DNA of 64,000 nucleotides from Nothopassalora personata (lineage: Eukaryota > Ascomycota > Dothideomycetes > Mycosphaerellales > Mycosphaerellaceae), in the NCBI GenBank assembly GCA_033816765.1, contig CM066287.1:1736001-1800000 (forward strand), read 5' to 3'. Positions 1 to 11,524 of the stretch are shown in pieces. Both the position numbers and the translations under genes were made by a program. The notes beneath the pieces were generated by a model. It was given only the letters and a program-made list of their open reading frames with translations. It made no database searches and was not told where the DNA came from. The first letter of the stretch is position 1. Every line of letters starts with the position of its first letter.

Positions 1-508
1 CGTCGGGCGATGGACTCATGAGCCATCTTCATCGAAACTTCCCACCTGTGTTTCAACAGGCAACGCTCCTTCAGCACATCTCTCGTATGATCTCCAAAGC
101 TGATTCTATACGCTCTTTTTTCACTCGTGAATGCTCTTGGTTCTCCTCTTCAGTTGTTCTTTACACCCCAACAAGTGGTATCATGCTCTTCTGCTTGCAA
201 CCCCGTAGCTTGTGAGTTTTGGCAGTCTCATTGCCACTGCACATGCTTCCTCTATCGACTCTTGATCTCTCATATCACAATGTGCCCTTGCAGACACGTG
301 CCAATGTTGATGCATGTGCAAGGAAGAAGTGAAGTCAGCCCGCGAACTGCTGAAGCTGGCAGCCCCCTGTCGGCGATCGGCGCCAGTCCCTTTTGCCAGG
401 GTCCCTCGCATGTGCACACGAATCCAACAACAGCAGAGCAGCAATTGCTTCCTTCTCATAACTTCTACCACCACCGCAGAGCATACGTGTCGTCGCGACT
501 TCAACAAC
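1..508. other. upstream region of EMP24
   Basis: No supported gene. The open frames here overlap each other on both strands and lack family features. The stretch just before 509 should hold the EMP24 promoter and 5' UTR. Confidence 0.5.
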
Positions 509-1228
509 ATGGCCTTCTCCGCTCTCTTCCTCTCCCTGCTGTCCTTCTTCGCCTTCAGCCATGCGCACAACATCCAGCTCCGAGCACACTCGCGAGAATG
601 TTTCCATGAAGACCTGCACAAGGACGACAAGATGACCGTGACGTTCCAAGTCGGCGACAGAGAGTTTGGTGGAAGTGGCAACTTGGACATCGACTTCTGG
701 ATCACGTCACCCTCCGGCAACAACATCGTCGATCAACGAACCGTCAGCTCTGGCGACCACTCTTTCGACGCTCGAGAAGATGGCAGATACGCATACTGCT
801 TCAGCAACGAGCATTGGTCAGCCAACACGAAAGAGGTCAGCTTCAACGTACACGGTATTGTCTACGTGCCGGAGAGCGAGGCCCCGCAAGACCCGTTGGA
901 GAAAGAGAGTGCGTGCCAGAGCATACCGGCACATCTACTGGACAAACAGCTAACAATCGCAGTTCGCATCATGTCGGAACACATAGCACAAGTCAGGGAC
1001 GAGCAGTCATACATGGTGCTCCGGGAACGCAATCACCGCAACACTGCCGAGAGCACCAACGCTCGTGTAAAGTGGTGGAGCATTTTCCAGCTTGGTGTCC
1101 TGATTGGAGAGGGCGTGTTCCAGGTGTGGTGGTTGAAGCGTTTCTTCGAGGTCAAGTCGCCCGGTCAATCTTTCTTCCACAAAGGTGCGCTTGGCTAACT
1201 CGCTGGACAGGTGAAGCATGTAGTATAG
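509..1228 (+). CDS. EMP24: p24 family cargo receptor, Emp24/TMED2 type
   Basis: Type I membrane protein of COPII/COPI vesicles that selects cargo, such as GPI-anchored proteins, between ER and Golgi. Seen: a signal peptide from the ATG at 509 (MAFSALFLSLLSFFAFSHA), a GOLD domain with the two usual cysteines (ECF and YCFSN), a p24-beta-like 'NLDIDFWITSP' segment, a coiled-coil stretch, one membrane helix (WWSIFQLGVLIGEGVF) and a short cytosolic tail. The unspliced frame stops at 1198. A 60-bp intron at 1151-1210 (donor GTCAAG, branch GCTAAC, acceptor GACAG) instead gives the tail FFEVKHVV, which matches the FF plus C-terminal VV signal of TMED2, so I prefer the spliced 219-residue form. The second exon is only 18 nt. 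The donor is not the common GTRNGT, so intron retention is possible. Confidence 0.85.
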
Positions 1229-2460
1229 AAGCACACGGATCGGTACGAGCGGACGTCGGCGATCAAATGCCACGAACATCAAACCTTGCTTTTGCGGCAA
1301 AGAGCAATCCGTACGAAGTTGCAAAGCTGCATGCTATAGAAGACGTCGATTTGGTACAGAGTGCCACGGACACCAAGTCGCGGTCAGTAGCAAGGATCAA
1401 AAGTTGATGGCCATCTCCTGTTGACATGCATTTCACGCCATAGTAAGTAGAGGCATGCCAAAGGTTAGATGTGGGTCCTAGGTTAATACACTATGGCCAG
1501 GACTCGGTAGTGGTTATGTCGTCTGATCTGGCTCGCCTTTCAGCCCCCCTGAACCGGGAGCAGCTCATGGTACAGATTTGTCCACAGCAGACACTAAACG
1601 AATATCCCTCAGCACTCAATCTTGACTTTGCATGTGCTCAAGTTCGCGTGGCTGACTGAGCAGCTAGTGCGCCGCCGTGACCGGAGTCAGTACTGCTGAG
1701 GCCACCACACCTGCTCAGGTTCCAACCTTGAGCAGTCCTGGTTTTACTGCCCCAGGTTGGAGCTTTAGACGATATTGCTTGTTGTTCACAGGGCTAATCT
1801 CGACCCATGGGGGAAAGTGCAGACCCTCAGCGCGGCTGGTAGCTGTCGCGCTCATCATTGCAGGCGTCATGCTCAGCTTTCATATTGCTTCCCATGCTTC
1901 CAAATTCCGGGCACGCATGGCGGCCATCAAGCTCGATGCTCGCTGCTCAACGCTTAATGCTCAATGATTTAGGATTGTAACGAGCCAATCTTCAACTGCT
2001 CAGCGGAAGGGACTGAGTTATCGCCGCTTTTCTCTTGCTCAGCAGGACCGAGCACTCGTCACATTCGCCAACGTTGCCATTTTTGCTCTTCTTGCGCATA
2101 GAGGCTGAGGTAGTCATCCTAAAGCTCTTTTATCACACTGCACTCAAGTGTTCCGCTGCTTGATTGGCTGAGGAAGAGGTGGCGCGTTGCTGCGAAGAAT
2201 AATCTGATTAGGCAGACGAAGCTGCGTAGCGGTCGACAGCTGTGTATGATCCCGCCCGTCATGTCGGATGTGGCACAACTGCCGGGATACATCATCTGCA
2301 CGAGGAATCGCGAAATGTGCGCTTCAAATGCTGTCTTTCTGCTGCCATGGCACCATTCATCGTCCATCTTTCCGCTGTACTCTACATCTATGCGAATTTT
2401 ATCTATGCTTAGGTCGTCTCGTCATCACACTCTATACTCTATAAACCCTCATATCAATGC
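1229..2460. other. intergenic between convergent genes
   Basis: About 1.2 kb between the 3' ends of EMP24 and the mechanosensitive channel gene. Only short, unconvincing frames are present and no RNA gene or repeat is recognised. Confidence 0.5.
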
Positions 2461-5400
2461 TCAATGCATGCGCCTCATCTCAAAAGCCTCCGTCTGACTA
2501 CGACCTATAGGCCGGTGTCCCGCCGGCACATCCGGCACATCTCCAAGCGCTCCACTGCCACTGACATGGGATGGCAGCGTCTGAGAGCCCTGTGGACGAA
2601 TATTGCTTTCATCTGTGTTCAGACGGAAAGCTGCTGGCGACACCATTCCAGACCGAGGATCAATCCTGCCCGGCGTGTTGCCACCTGCTGTTCGGGCCTG
2701 TTCTTCAGGTATGTCCGCCATACCATTTTCCATAGTTGACTCTGCGCCTGGCTGATGGCGACCAAAGAACCTGTTGCGATGTATTGAGCCGGAAGTCCTG
2801 GTCCGACTTGTATCTGTCGTCGCGCGCCGGGCAATGTTGCCTGGAGCCAGGAAGTGGTCACGACCTGTTGAGTGCGCTGTGCGAGATGCGTCGACACTAG
2901 CACGCGCTCGCTCGCGCTCTACCGAGGCGCGAGAACGTTCTCGCTCCTGCGCGTCCTCAATGATCTGCATCCTGGCCCGGTTTGGATCTCTGTCCTCGTA
3001 TACATCACCAGACATGTCGCCATCATAGGCTTGCTGACTCATGCCGAGACTGAAATCGACACGCTTCGTCATCTGAGCCAGTGACTCGCCGCGAGATCGA
3101 CCGCCCTTCAGAATGGAGACGCTGCGGAAGCGAGATTGGGATGGCATCTGCGAGCCGGCAGGCTCTTCGCGGCCTTCCTCGGGAGCCACGAAGGGTGGGT
3201 CCTGCATAGCTTCGCTCTGAGACACTCCCATAGGATGATCCGGAGTGCCGCCGTGTCCAGCTCCAGCGCTGGCCATGTGAGGAACCTGCGACAAGTACAT
3301 TGGGAAGCTTTCCCGCATTCCAGGGAAGCGCATGTATGGTCCTTCAATGCCAAGCTCTTGCATCGTGACCATCATGGCGCAGATGAACTTGTTGCGCCGC
3401 GCGAGTCGAAGCCCTTCGTTTTGCCAGTTGGATTTGTAGAAGAAGACCACGTTGAGGTTCATCGAGTGGACCTCAACAATGTCGCGAAGCTCGGTCAGGA
3501 TGTTTCCTTGATACTCGCGCTTCTCAGACTTGACGAATTCGAGGAGCTTGGTTCGAAGACCATCAATTTGCTCGAGGGTGGTACCGAACTTGATGGTAAT
3601 GCTGACCGCTTCGGCTAACCCTCCAGATCGGCGTTGATTGAGAATGAAGAGGGTGTTGAGGTAGCTATTTGGCGCCTGGACAATGTGACCTTCCATCTTC
3701 TTGAACTCGGTGTACAGCAAGCTGATTTCCTTCACGAAGTAGTCGTCTCCTCGAAGCAGTGATCCAGTGTTACCATAGATTCCGACACGGTCGCCGACAT
3801 CGAATGGATGCTTGACGAAAACGAAGATCACAGATTGTAGGAACTCTTGTGCAGTGGCGCTGAAGAGCCATGACAAGGCCAGAACAGCAGATCCAGCAGA
3901 AGTCAGTACACCAGCGGCAGATGTCGAGATGAGCGAGATGAATACGAGGATGACGACCACGGCAACGATGAACATGAAAACGTCGTCCAGCTTTCCAACA
4001 ACAGAGTCCAGGTCCTTTAGCGAGGCGGTGATGGATTTTCGTTCGCGGCCAATCTCAACACAGACAGCCTCCAATTCCTCCATGGAGATGTCGCCATTCA
4101 TATCCTTGTCGAACATAGTAAACGCGGCATTGGCTTCATCGTCGTTCTCGAAGGCGGATCGAAGATCATCAGACATAACTGTCTCTGTCTCTTCCTGTGC
4201 AAAAGTGCGATACAGACGTCGGGCAAGCACTTGAGACCCGCTATTCGAGCTCAAAAGCGTCAGCACGACCTGAGTAGGATGCGTACTCTTGACCACAGCC
4301 TTGCCAGTGAAATCTCCAGCAACTTTGCCTGCAACATCACCAAACCGTTTAACCCCCTGCTTGCCTATCTTCGCAGCCTCCGTCAAAACTTGACCAGGAG
4401 TTCGAGCGCCAGATCCAGGCTCTGCTTGGTGCTGTTCAAATTCAGAGTCTTCCATTGCGATCTTGGCCTTGGAGAAGGTGTAGAGCTTCGTCAACGATGC
4501 GATCTGGAACTTGTTGATCTCGATCCTATCGGCGTAAGTCCTCAAGTGAAAGCTGATTGCGATCAGTTGTATGATGATCTTCTCGACAAAATTCAGTATG
4601 GCGCCGACAAAAATTGAAACTAGTACTTTGTTCATAGTGCCCATCCAGGGCGCGGTGTAGCCTTTGGGATGATCTCTCTGGTGGTGCGTCATAGTCGGCA
4701 GGAAAGATATCTCGATGGCCAGCCACCAAAAGAAAAGCGTCGCTGGCAGCTCCAATTGTTTGCCCATGTCTCGCCACTTTTTGCTGTTGTTCGTAAAGAA
4801 GCCAGACACCAGGCCGATTGGTACCGGGAGACATTTCGCAAGGATACGGCCTGCCCAAAGCGAAAGCCAGACAATCTCAAGCCAGATCATGAACCAGACC
4901 AGATAGACGCCTCCAACCACAGAGCGATCAAACTTAAGCGCTCCGACCAGCAGTGGTATGAGAAGGATCAGGGTCAACGGAGCTATATATGTTGCCCATC
5001 GAATGAACACATTCGACTGGTGAACCTTCTTGAGGAATTTGCCAAGCCCTGATGCTGGGCTCTCCACGGGCTTGTAGACCTTGTTCTTCTCATGCACTGG
5101 ATTTGTGGCAACATCAAACTCGTCGAGATGATCGTCCCGTTTCCGTGACCTCGATCGATAGGTTCCGTCCTCCTTCTTGCTGCGTTCTCTCGAAAGTCCT
5201 TCTTCCTCTTCTACACGTGATACCTGTCTCTCAATCTTGAGCAGCGCAAGATCGTCATCCAAACGGTGCGCTTGCTCGCGGGTGATCGATGGCGAGTGGA
5301 ATTGTCGTAGTGGGTCGCCAGGTTCGTACTCAGTCTGAACCGTTAGATGGCTTCCGGCCCGTGGTCGTGTGGTCGGGTGCACCTTTTCTCGCTCGGTGTC

Positions 5401-5619
5401 GTCAGATCGACGAGGCTGAGACTCATCGTTCTCTCCAACCACGGTACCATCCTCGTCAGAAGACTTGTCATGGCTTCCATGTCGGTGTGCATTATGATTA
5501 ACGTTGTATGATGGCAGGGATGGTCTGTCCAGACTCCCTCTGCCTTGTCCAGGATTGCTCATGTTGTACGATGGTTGAACGAGTGTCGGCTCCGGCCGCT
5601 CGTCCACAGGTGTAGTCAT
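2461..5619 (-). CDS. EF-hand mechanosensitive ion channel, MscS family (Msy1/Msy2-like)
   Basis: Predicted stretch-activated channel of fungal internal (ER) membranes, releasing ions such as Ca2+ on hypo-osmotic swelling. That role is known from fission yeast Msy1/Msy2 and inferred here. 1052 residues in one exon. Residues 1-190 are charged and disordered. Hydrophobic helices lie at about 205-230, 237-262, 292-310 and 330-358. An EF-hand with loop DKDMNGDISMEE follows at about 504-515. The MscS pore region is at about 545-610, ending in 'HPFDVGDRVGIYG', followed by the beta domain. The tail after about 760 is disordered and Arg/Ser-rich. The frame is open nine codons further upstream but without an ATG, so the ATG at 5619 (MTTPVDERPEP) is chosen. 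Confidence 0.9.
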   Translation of the reverse strand: MTTPVDERPEPTLVQPSYNMSNPGQGRGSLDRPSLPSYNVNHNAHRHGSHDKSSDEDGTVVGENDESQPRRSDDTEREKVHPTTRPRAGSHLTVQTEYEPGDPLRQFHSPSITREQAHRLDDDLALLKIERQVSRVEEEEGLSRERSKKEDGTYRSRSRKRDDHLDEFDVATNPVHEKNKVYKPVESPASGLGKFLKKVHQSNVFIRWATYIAPLTLILLIPLLVGALKFDRSVVGGVYLVWFMIWLEIVWLSLWAGRILAKCLPVPIGLVSGFFTNNSKKWRDMGKQLELPATLFFWWLAIEISFLPTMTHHQRDHPKGYTAPWMGTMNKVLVSIFVGAILNFVEKIIIQLIAISFHLRTYADRIEINKFQIASLTKLYTFSKAKIAMEDSEFEQHQAEPGSGARTPGQVLTEAAKIGKQGVKRFGDVAGKVAGDFTGKAVVKSTHPTQVVLTLLSSNSGSQVLARRLYRTFAQEETETVMSDDLRSAFENDDEANAAFTMFDKDMNGDISMEELEAVCVEIGRERKSITASLKDLDSVVGKLDDVFMFIVAVVVILVFISLISTSAAGVLTSAGSAVLALSWLFSATAQEFLQSVIFVFVKHPFDVGDRVGIYGNTGSLLRGDDYFVKEISLLYTEFKKMEGHIVQAPNSYLNTLFILNQRRSGGLAEAVSITIKFGTTLEQIDGLRTKLLEFVKSEKREYQGNILTELRDIVEVHSMNLNVVFFYKSNWQNEGLRLARRNKFICAMMVTMQELGIEGPYMRFPGMRESFPMYLSQVPHMASAGAGHGGTPDHPMGVSQSEAMQDPPFVAPEEGREEPAGSQMPSQSRFRSVSILKGGRSRGESLAQMTKRVDFSLGMSQQAYDGDMSGDVYEDRDPNRARMQIIEDAQERERSRASVERERARASVDASRTAHSTGRDHFLAPGNIARRATTDTSRTRTSGSIHRNRFFGRHQPGAESTMENGMADIPEEQARTAGGNTPGRIDPRSGMVSPAAFRLNTDESNIRPQGSQTLPSHVSGSGALGDVPDVPAGHRPIGRSQTEAFEMRRMH

Positions 5620-5735
5620 GCTGTAGAGGAGTAGCGTTTCCAGCAAACGAGTGAAGTGGAAAGCTCAAGGATAGATGTAGAAGTGCTCAAAGTGGTGGCG
5701 AGCCGCGTCGTACTACAAGAACTTCCAGCACTTGG

Positions 5736-5770
5736 TTGTCCCTTGTCCCTTGTCCCTTGTCCCTTGTCCC
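5736..5770. repeat. heptamer tandem repeat (TTGTCCC)x5
   Basis: Five perfect tandem copies of TTGTCCC, about 120 bp upstream of the channel start codon, probably in its 5' UTR or promoter. A likely length-polymorphic locus. Confidence 0.9.
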
Positions 5771-8598
5771 TGTGTGAGGCGAACGTGTGGAACCTGGCGT
5801 GATGACTGTCGCACCCGATCGAAAAGATAAGGTTCACTGTTGAAGACGCAAACAGAGCCGCCGAAAAAGCTTCATCCTGAGGAAGGCGGTGGTGGAGCTG
5901 GCGTGGAGAATGGGGTCCAAGAATCCGAGTACCTGGGAACGAGTGTGGTGATGCAAAAGGTGTGGGTGGAGTAGAGGGGAGAGGGACGCGGGGTTGTGCG
6001 TATAAAGAGTATTTTATCGACGGCCGATGTAGCTGCCGTACACGAAGCACAGAGGGAAGCATGCACTCAGCACTGACGCAGGGGCGCCCGCTTGGATATG
6101 CACACCGTCACACGCAGTGCGCTGTGTGATAAATAGAGAAAAGCGATGGGGAAGCCAAACGTGCCAAGTCGGCGGCGTGTAGCGAATGAAGCTGTCGATA
6201 TGTCGGCTGTGCTCTTTGACCGTTGTTCGTTCTTGGCGATGGTGCTGTTCCTCTATAGACTTGTTCGTCGTGCTGTAGTTCTAGCGTTGGTCGTCACAAC
6301 ACTCAAGCTGCCCTGCGTCTGATTGTCATTCTCATTCTCATCAACTCTGTGCCTGAGTCGGGTGTTTGTTCCTTGAAGCTTGATGACAAGACTTCCGATA
6401 AAGGGTCATCGTGCATGCGAAGTGGGACCTTCTTGAACGCCACTGACGATCGACACGAGGCGTGCACGCAGTACGGCCTCATTGGCAGAAAACATTTTCA
6501 CATGCTGCCAGCCGATCACGATCCTGAATATGAAACGCACACACTAGAACCATGTAGCTCCACTTCTTCTCCACACCAATAGCACATGTACGTGCGCAAG
6601 CGATCGCATGCTGACATGTATACAGTAGCAATCGACTGGAAAGTAGCAACGAGATGGAGCGCTGTCGACGGCAATGGACTTCGTGCTGATCAACAGCCCT
6701 CGCAACTTTATGCACACGATCTCATCACAATGCAGCAAGTACCCTGCTTACGAGGAGTCGTTCCGCATGAAGGACAGAACTCCATTGATGGCAGTAATTA
6801 CACCTATAGCATCAAGACCTTCAGTCGTCAACCTCTGCTCTAAAAGCACTTGGCTGCCAAACAGATGGCTCCTTGCGTCAAGAACCGCGATGCATATAAG
6901 CTTAAATCAATGGCATTGGTATCGAGGACGAGTCATCTTCTACGGACGGCGCAGGCTCGTCGTCAATGCATCGAACGAGGACCATACTCACGCAGTACCG
7001 TATGCTCACGCAAGCATTCAGGCTGAACTGCTCAATCTGGACAAGCTTCGACAACTGTCTCAGCTGAGTGACATCTCGAGCCCTGGCTACGTGGAGACGG
7101 CGCTCTGAGGATACAGATCTGCCACGCCGGGCAGTTCGCATTGTCTGGAAAGTAGACATCTTGGACAAGATGCTTCTGACCGACGCCTAGGTGGAACGAA
7201 GAGCCGAGTCCTGCACTCACGAGCGTGGTTCGAACCCAAGCACCCAGAGTCTTGGTGGAAGTAGTTCTTCACACATAGACTAACCAGCGACGATCTCACC
7301 CCGCGCAAGTGTTGCCTTCTGACGGTCCCTCTCAACGCTCGAGATTTTCTCGCAGTACTGCTCGCCAGAACCTAAGGATCTGGAGCCTTTGCCTGCATCT
7401 CAATATCGCCTACACGACAATGCACCAGGAGCAAAAAGAGAATGACAGCCAGGTCTTGGCCGAAAAGCTCCCTTTCCACAGACGAAGTCACCAACCCCTA
7501 CGACATACCGCACTTGTTCTCCCCGACCTCCACCCACCACCACACCTCACTCACATGACAACCCCAAGGCAACATTACCCCCCCCCCCCCATCCATCACC
7601 CACAGGCCTCCCAACCCACGGACACTACTGGAAGTCCTCAACTTACCGTGCCGCTCCGAGCCGATTCCCCCACAAAGGCCCTCCCCCGATCTCATTTAGC
7701 AATCTCGTGAGCGACATACGTGCAGTAGTACTGTACACAACCCACGCCAAGCGGGAACATCCGACAAGAATATCACGCATGACCGCGCTTTCCCATTCGC
7801 CCAAGCCACCTCAGAGCTAGAAGACGTCCGCATGGAGTTCTCACGCCGCTCCGCGCAATGTCGTTCTCGACTTGCGATTCGTTATCCGCTTCAGACAGGA
7901 TCGCAGGCCGTGAATGCCGCACTGGTCGGCATCTCAGCACAAAAGGCTCGGGTCATGTCGATCCGAAAGGTCACCCCGGTAGCAAGGTCTACTGTATGCT
8001 TGTGTGTGCCAACTCGGCAAGAACGGACATGATGAATCGAAGGCTCAAACGCGGACGCTAGTGGATGGCTGCAGCATCGCCCTCTACAAGTGCCACAAGC
8101 CTGCAGGGCGCTTCTCATTGGCTGCCGTCATCACTACGAACATGAGAATAATTCTCTTACTAACATAATGCCAATGTCTTTGCATTCTCAAACCTCTCTC
8201 TCTCTCTCTTTCTCTCGGTCTGTTCCATTCATGCATGCAAGCCATACCTACACCCTCCTAGCATGATCTCATAGCATAGCGTGGGAGAGGGAATCTCTAA
8301 TCCAATACTCCATAAAACAAAAATGCTCCGCTCGATGCCATGATCAATTAGTCAACCCGATGCTTCGAAAGATTTCCTTCGACATGTGTTCGCTTCGCTT
8401 CGCTCCTAGCAAAGCACCAAAAGAAAGAAGCTGCTGATCTGCCAGTCAATACGGCGCTGATGAGTGCAAGATCTGCGTCCACTTCCTACGCCATTAATTA
8501 CGCCTCTTGGATCCTTCCTTCCTTCGGAGGAGTCCCCGTGGTCCAGGGTGGTATCGATGCCGATGTTGAACAAACAGAAAAAGGATATCTGTAATCGT
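5771..8598. other. long intergenic region, no gene supported
   Basis: About 2.8 kb between the channel promoter and the 3' end of GRR1. Frames up to 144 codons occur but none has a recognisable domain or splice structure. A run of 13 C lies at 7578-7590 and a CT-rich tract at about 8190-8215. Confidence 0.5.
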
Positions 8599-10708
8599 CT
8601 AGTCCCTGTCCATAATTTCGCTTCCCTCGCCAAATGCTTCGTCTCCGTCGACCTCGTCAAGAATAGTAGCGCCCATCATGCCAGTAACATGCTGAGCGCC
8701 ACCGCCATGAAGCATAATCGGCGCGTGCCCTCCGACCCACGTGGCACTTCCCGGCGCCGGAAGACTCTGACTGAGATTCGAAGGTCCTGCGCCTACTTGG
8801 CTTCCATGCAGTGAGAAGTTGACAGCAGAGCTGGGTCCATGTATGATAGGTGTGTGGCCTTGCTGGTAGTTGCCGTGGACGTTCACGCTGACTACCGGAG
8901 TATTACTGCCATCGGAGTCTGGGTTGTGGTCATCAATGTCGACATCGATAAGGTCGCTGTCATCTACGACAGATGGCGTGACAGAGCCAGCTGCCGCTGC
9001 GTGCGCCTTCTGCTCGTTCAAGAACTCGCGCAGCCGCGCCACACCAGTACCGGAGAAGACGCAGAAGACATCGCGCTGGTGCTCGTTAAATTCCGGCGGA
9101 GCTTCTCGACAGAAGGCAAGAAGCTCGTCGCGCAGGAATGCTTGCACACCCGTCAAGCTCAGATGTGTAAGTTTCGGACAACTGTTGAGGAGAATGTGGA
9201 TACCCTGAGAATATGTTAGCATCATTTGCACAAGATGTGTGTGTGAATGAACTTACGTCGAGTGTCAGAAGTGTGCAATAACTCAAATGAACTCTCTCCA
9301 GTACGCTGACACCATTGACCTTCCGACCGTGCTTGACATCGCCAACGGCCAGGCTGTAGATGCTCCTGTCAGTGATGCCAGCACACTTGACCAGCCCAAT
9401 CCGCTTCAGCTTGGGTAAGCCAGCTAGTTTCATGATGCTGGAGTCTGTCAAGTTGCTACAACACGCCAAGTCGATGTAGCGGATGCGATTGCATGCCTTG
9501 GCCAGTGCTTCCACTGAGACATCGGTAATCCGCGCACAGTGTCCGAGGTGGATGTAGTGGAGGTTCTTGCCGAGCTTCGTTATGGCCATGACAGCACGAT
9601 CGGTGATCTGTCTGCACTTGGCTAGGATGAGATTGCGAAGTCGAGGACATGTCTGGATGATCTTCTCAACTCCTTGGTCTCCGAGCTCGTTGCAATCTGT
9701 GAGGTCCAGAATCCGGAGCGAGTCGAAGGTCACTGGCATATCCGGGTCCCCAGGAAGGTCCAAGAAGGCGGAGTCGTTGATGCGAGAACAGTGAGCGAGT
9801 CGCATTTCTCGCAAGTGCTGGCAGGACATCAACAGAATGGTGATGGAAGGGCTCTCGATGTTCTGCAGCCCGTAGAAGTCCACTTCCAGGAGATGTGTGC
9901 TGTGGTTGGCGACGGTCATGATGGAGTTGTCGGTCAGTTGTACGCAGTTGTTGAACTTTAGCCGCTTGAGATGCCGACAGTTTCTCGCGATAGCCACGAT
10001 AGAGTTGTCAGTGAGCTTCTTACACCCAGTGACGTTCAAGCCTTGCAGTCGCAGGCAGTTGTCGGCTACTGTGATCATCGTCTTGTCTGTGAGCTGGTCC
10101 AGACCAGTAACGTCCAGAGCAAGCAGACTCCTGTTCCCGTCGACCAGCGGCTGCAGACTCGCGTCCGTGAGCTTGCAGCAATTCGTCAACGTCAGTCGCT
10201 CGATCCGCTTGCAATCTCTCATGCCTTCCAGAGTGCCGTCGCTGACATTGGCACCCAAGGTGGACATATTCAGCCGCTTCACGAGCTCCTGATATGCAAA
10301 GAACTTGTTGCCCTTCCGTATGCTCCGCACCACGCTCTGTATGCAGTCCCACTTGCTCATATGTGGACGATGCCACAGCAAGCCCACGCTATTCCGCGCC
10401 CAATCTTTTGACACCAGCATGCACATCTGCAGATCTCGCGGCGACGTCAGGCGGGAGAAGATGCTGATGAGGAGCTCGGCGGGCAGCCGGTGGACGGGCG
10501 AGACTCGACATCGCTCTTCGTATTCGCGGCGCATGGCCTCCGTCTGTGAGAGCTCCGGTGAGAGGTCGGCTCCCAGCGAGGACTGCGAGTCGTTGGCCTG
10601 CAGCATAAACGAGTCATTGTCGTCGTCGACGCCGCGTTCGGGGGATGTGCTGGAGGAGCTCGAGCTCGATGCGCTGGACATGCGCTGAAGCCGCCTTGCG
10701 CGCGCCAT
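8599..10708 (-). CDS. GRR1: SCF ubiquitin ligase F-box/LRR protein Grr1 (GrrA)
   Basis: Substrate receptor of an SCF E3 ubiquitin ligase. Orthologues control G1 cyclin turnover and nutrient signalling in yeast and fruiting-body meiosis in Aspergillus. Two exons, 10708-9257 and 9204-8599, are joined over a 52-bp intron (GTAAGT donor, GCTAAC branch, CAG acceptor), giving 685 residues. Residues 1-60 are Ser/acidic-rich. The F-box is at about 73-115 ('VHRLPAELLISIFSRL'). Then come about 12 cysteine-containing leucine-rich repeats of the 'LxxLxLxxCxxITDxSI' kind to about 500. The last conserved block ('HLSLTGVQAFLRDELLAFC') is in exon 2, which supports the join. The C-terminal tail is acidic and low-complexity. 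A GT-repeat tract lies upstream at about 10829-10850. Confidence 0.93.
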
Positions 10709-11524
10709 TGCGGTGAAGCCAGACAGAAGCTTGGTGTGGTCGGGTCGCGTAGGCCGTGACGGCTACGGAAGTCGAGTTCGCGGCGCCGTCGCCGTCGCAG
10801 GAGGTGAAGGTGCTCCAACTTCTTATCGGCTTGTGTGTGTGTGTGTTTGTGGGTGTTTCGCGCAGGTGACGTAGGTGCAGAGTCGCCAAGGTCCGCCAGA
10901 AGTAAAGCAAGTGGACGAAGTGGATGTCTCGGGTGGATCGGTGAGTATTGACGACTGCGGCCGATGTGGTTGACTCTGTCAAGTACACGGCAGCGACTCG
11001 TCACAGGACCGCGTCACTGTCCGGCAAGCGAAGCTCTGCGAGCTGTTCCAGAGGCTGTGAGGGATTCTGTAGCATTCACTTGGCCATCAGGCTGTTCCGC
11101 CAGCGAATCGTCGTTGCGAGCGTTCACGTGCCCCGAGTTCGTCTTCGAGGGACTGAATGTGCATACGGGCGTCGTTGTTTCTGCATCTGCATCTGCTCGA
11201 CTCCGTCGTCAGACTGCAATCGCGAAGTGGGCTGGGTCGGCAGCGGACACTCCCGTGCCGACGTTGAGACGAGGCTGGAAAATCGCTGCACGGCGGCAAA
11301 CATCGGTCATCATCCTGGCAGCCATACAGATTTCACCGACACGCTTAGACTGTAGCTTGGACGTTGAGACATACTGTTGTTTGAGTACTGCTGTCAGGGT
11401 TTGTATCATGTATCATCTTGTTTCACGCGCAGGCACCATGTAGGCTATCTAATCATACCAACCATTTCCGGCTCCTCCGCCAGTCCTAGGTCAGTTCTCC
11501 ATTTCCTTCAGAACCAACACTCCC
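10709..11524. other. intergenic, GRR1 promoter side
   Basis: About 0.8 kb between the GRR1 start and the 3' end of the GH5 gene. It contains a short (GT)n tract near 10830-10850 and no supported gene. Confidence 0.5.

Noticed and set aside
181..726. 181-codon minus-strand ORF over the EMP24 start
   Set aside because: Shadow of the EMP24 coding region and its leader; no family features.
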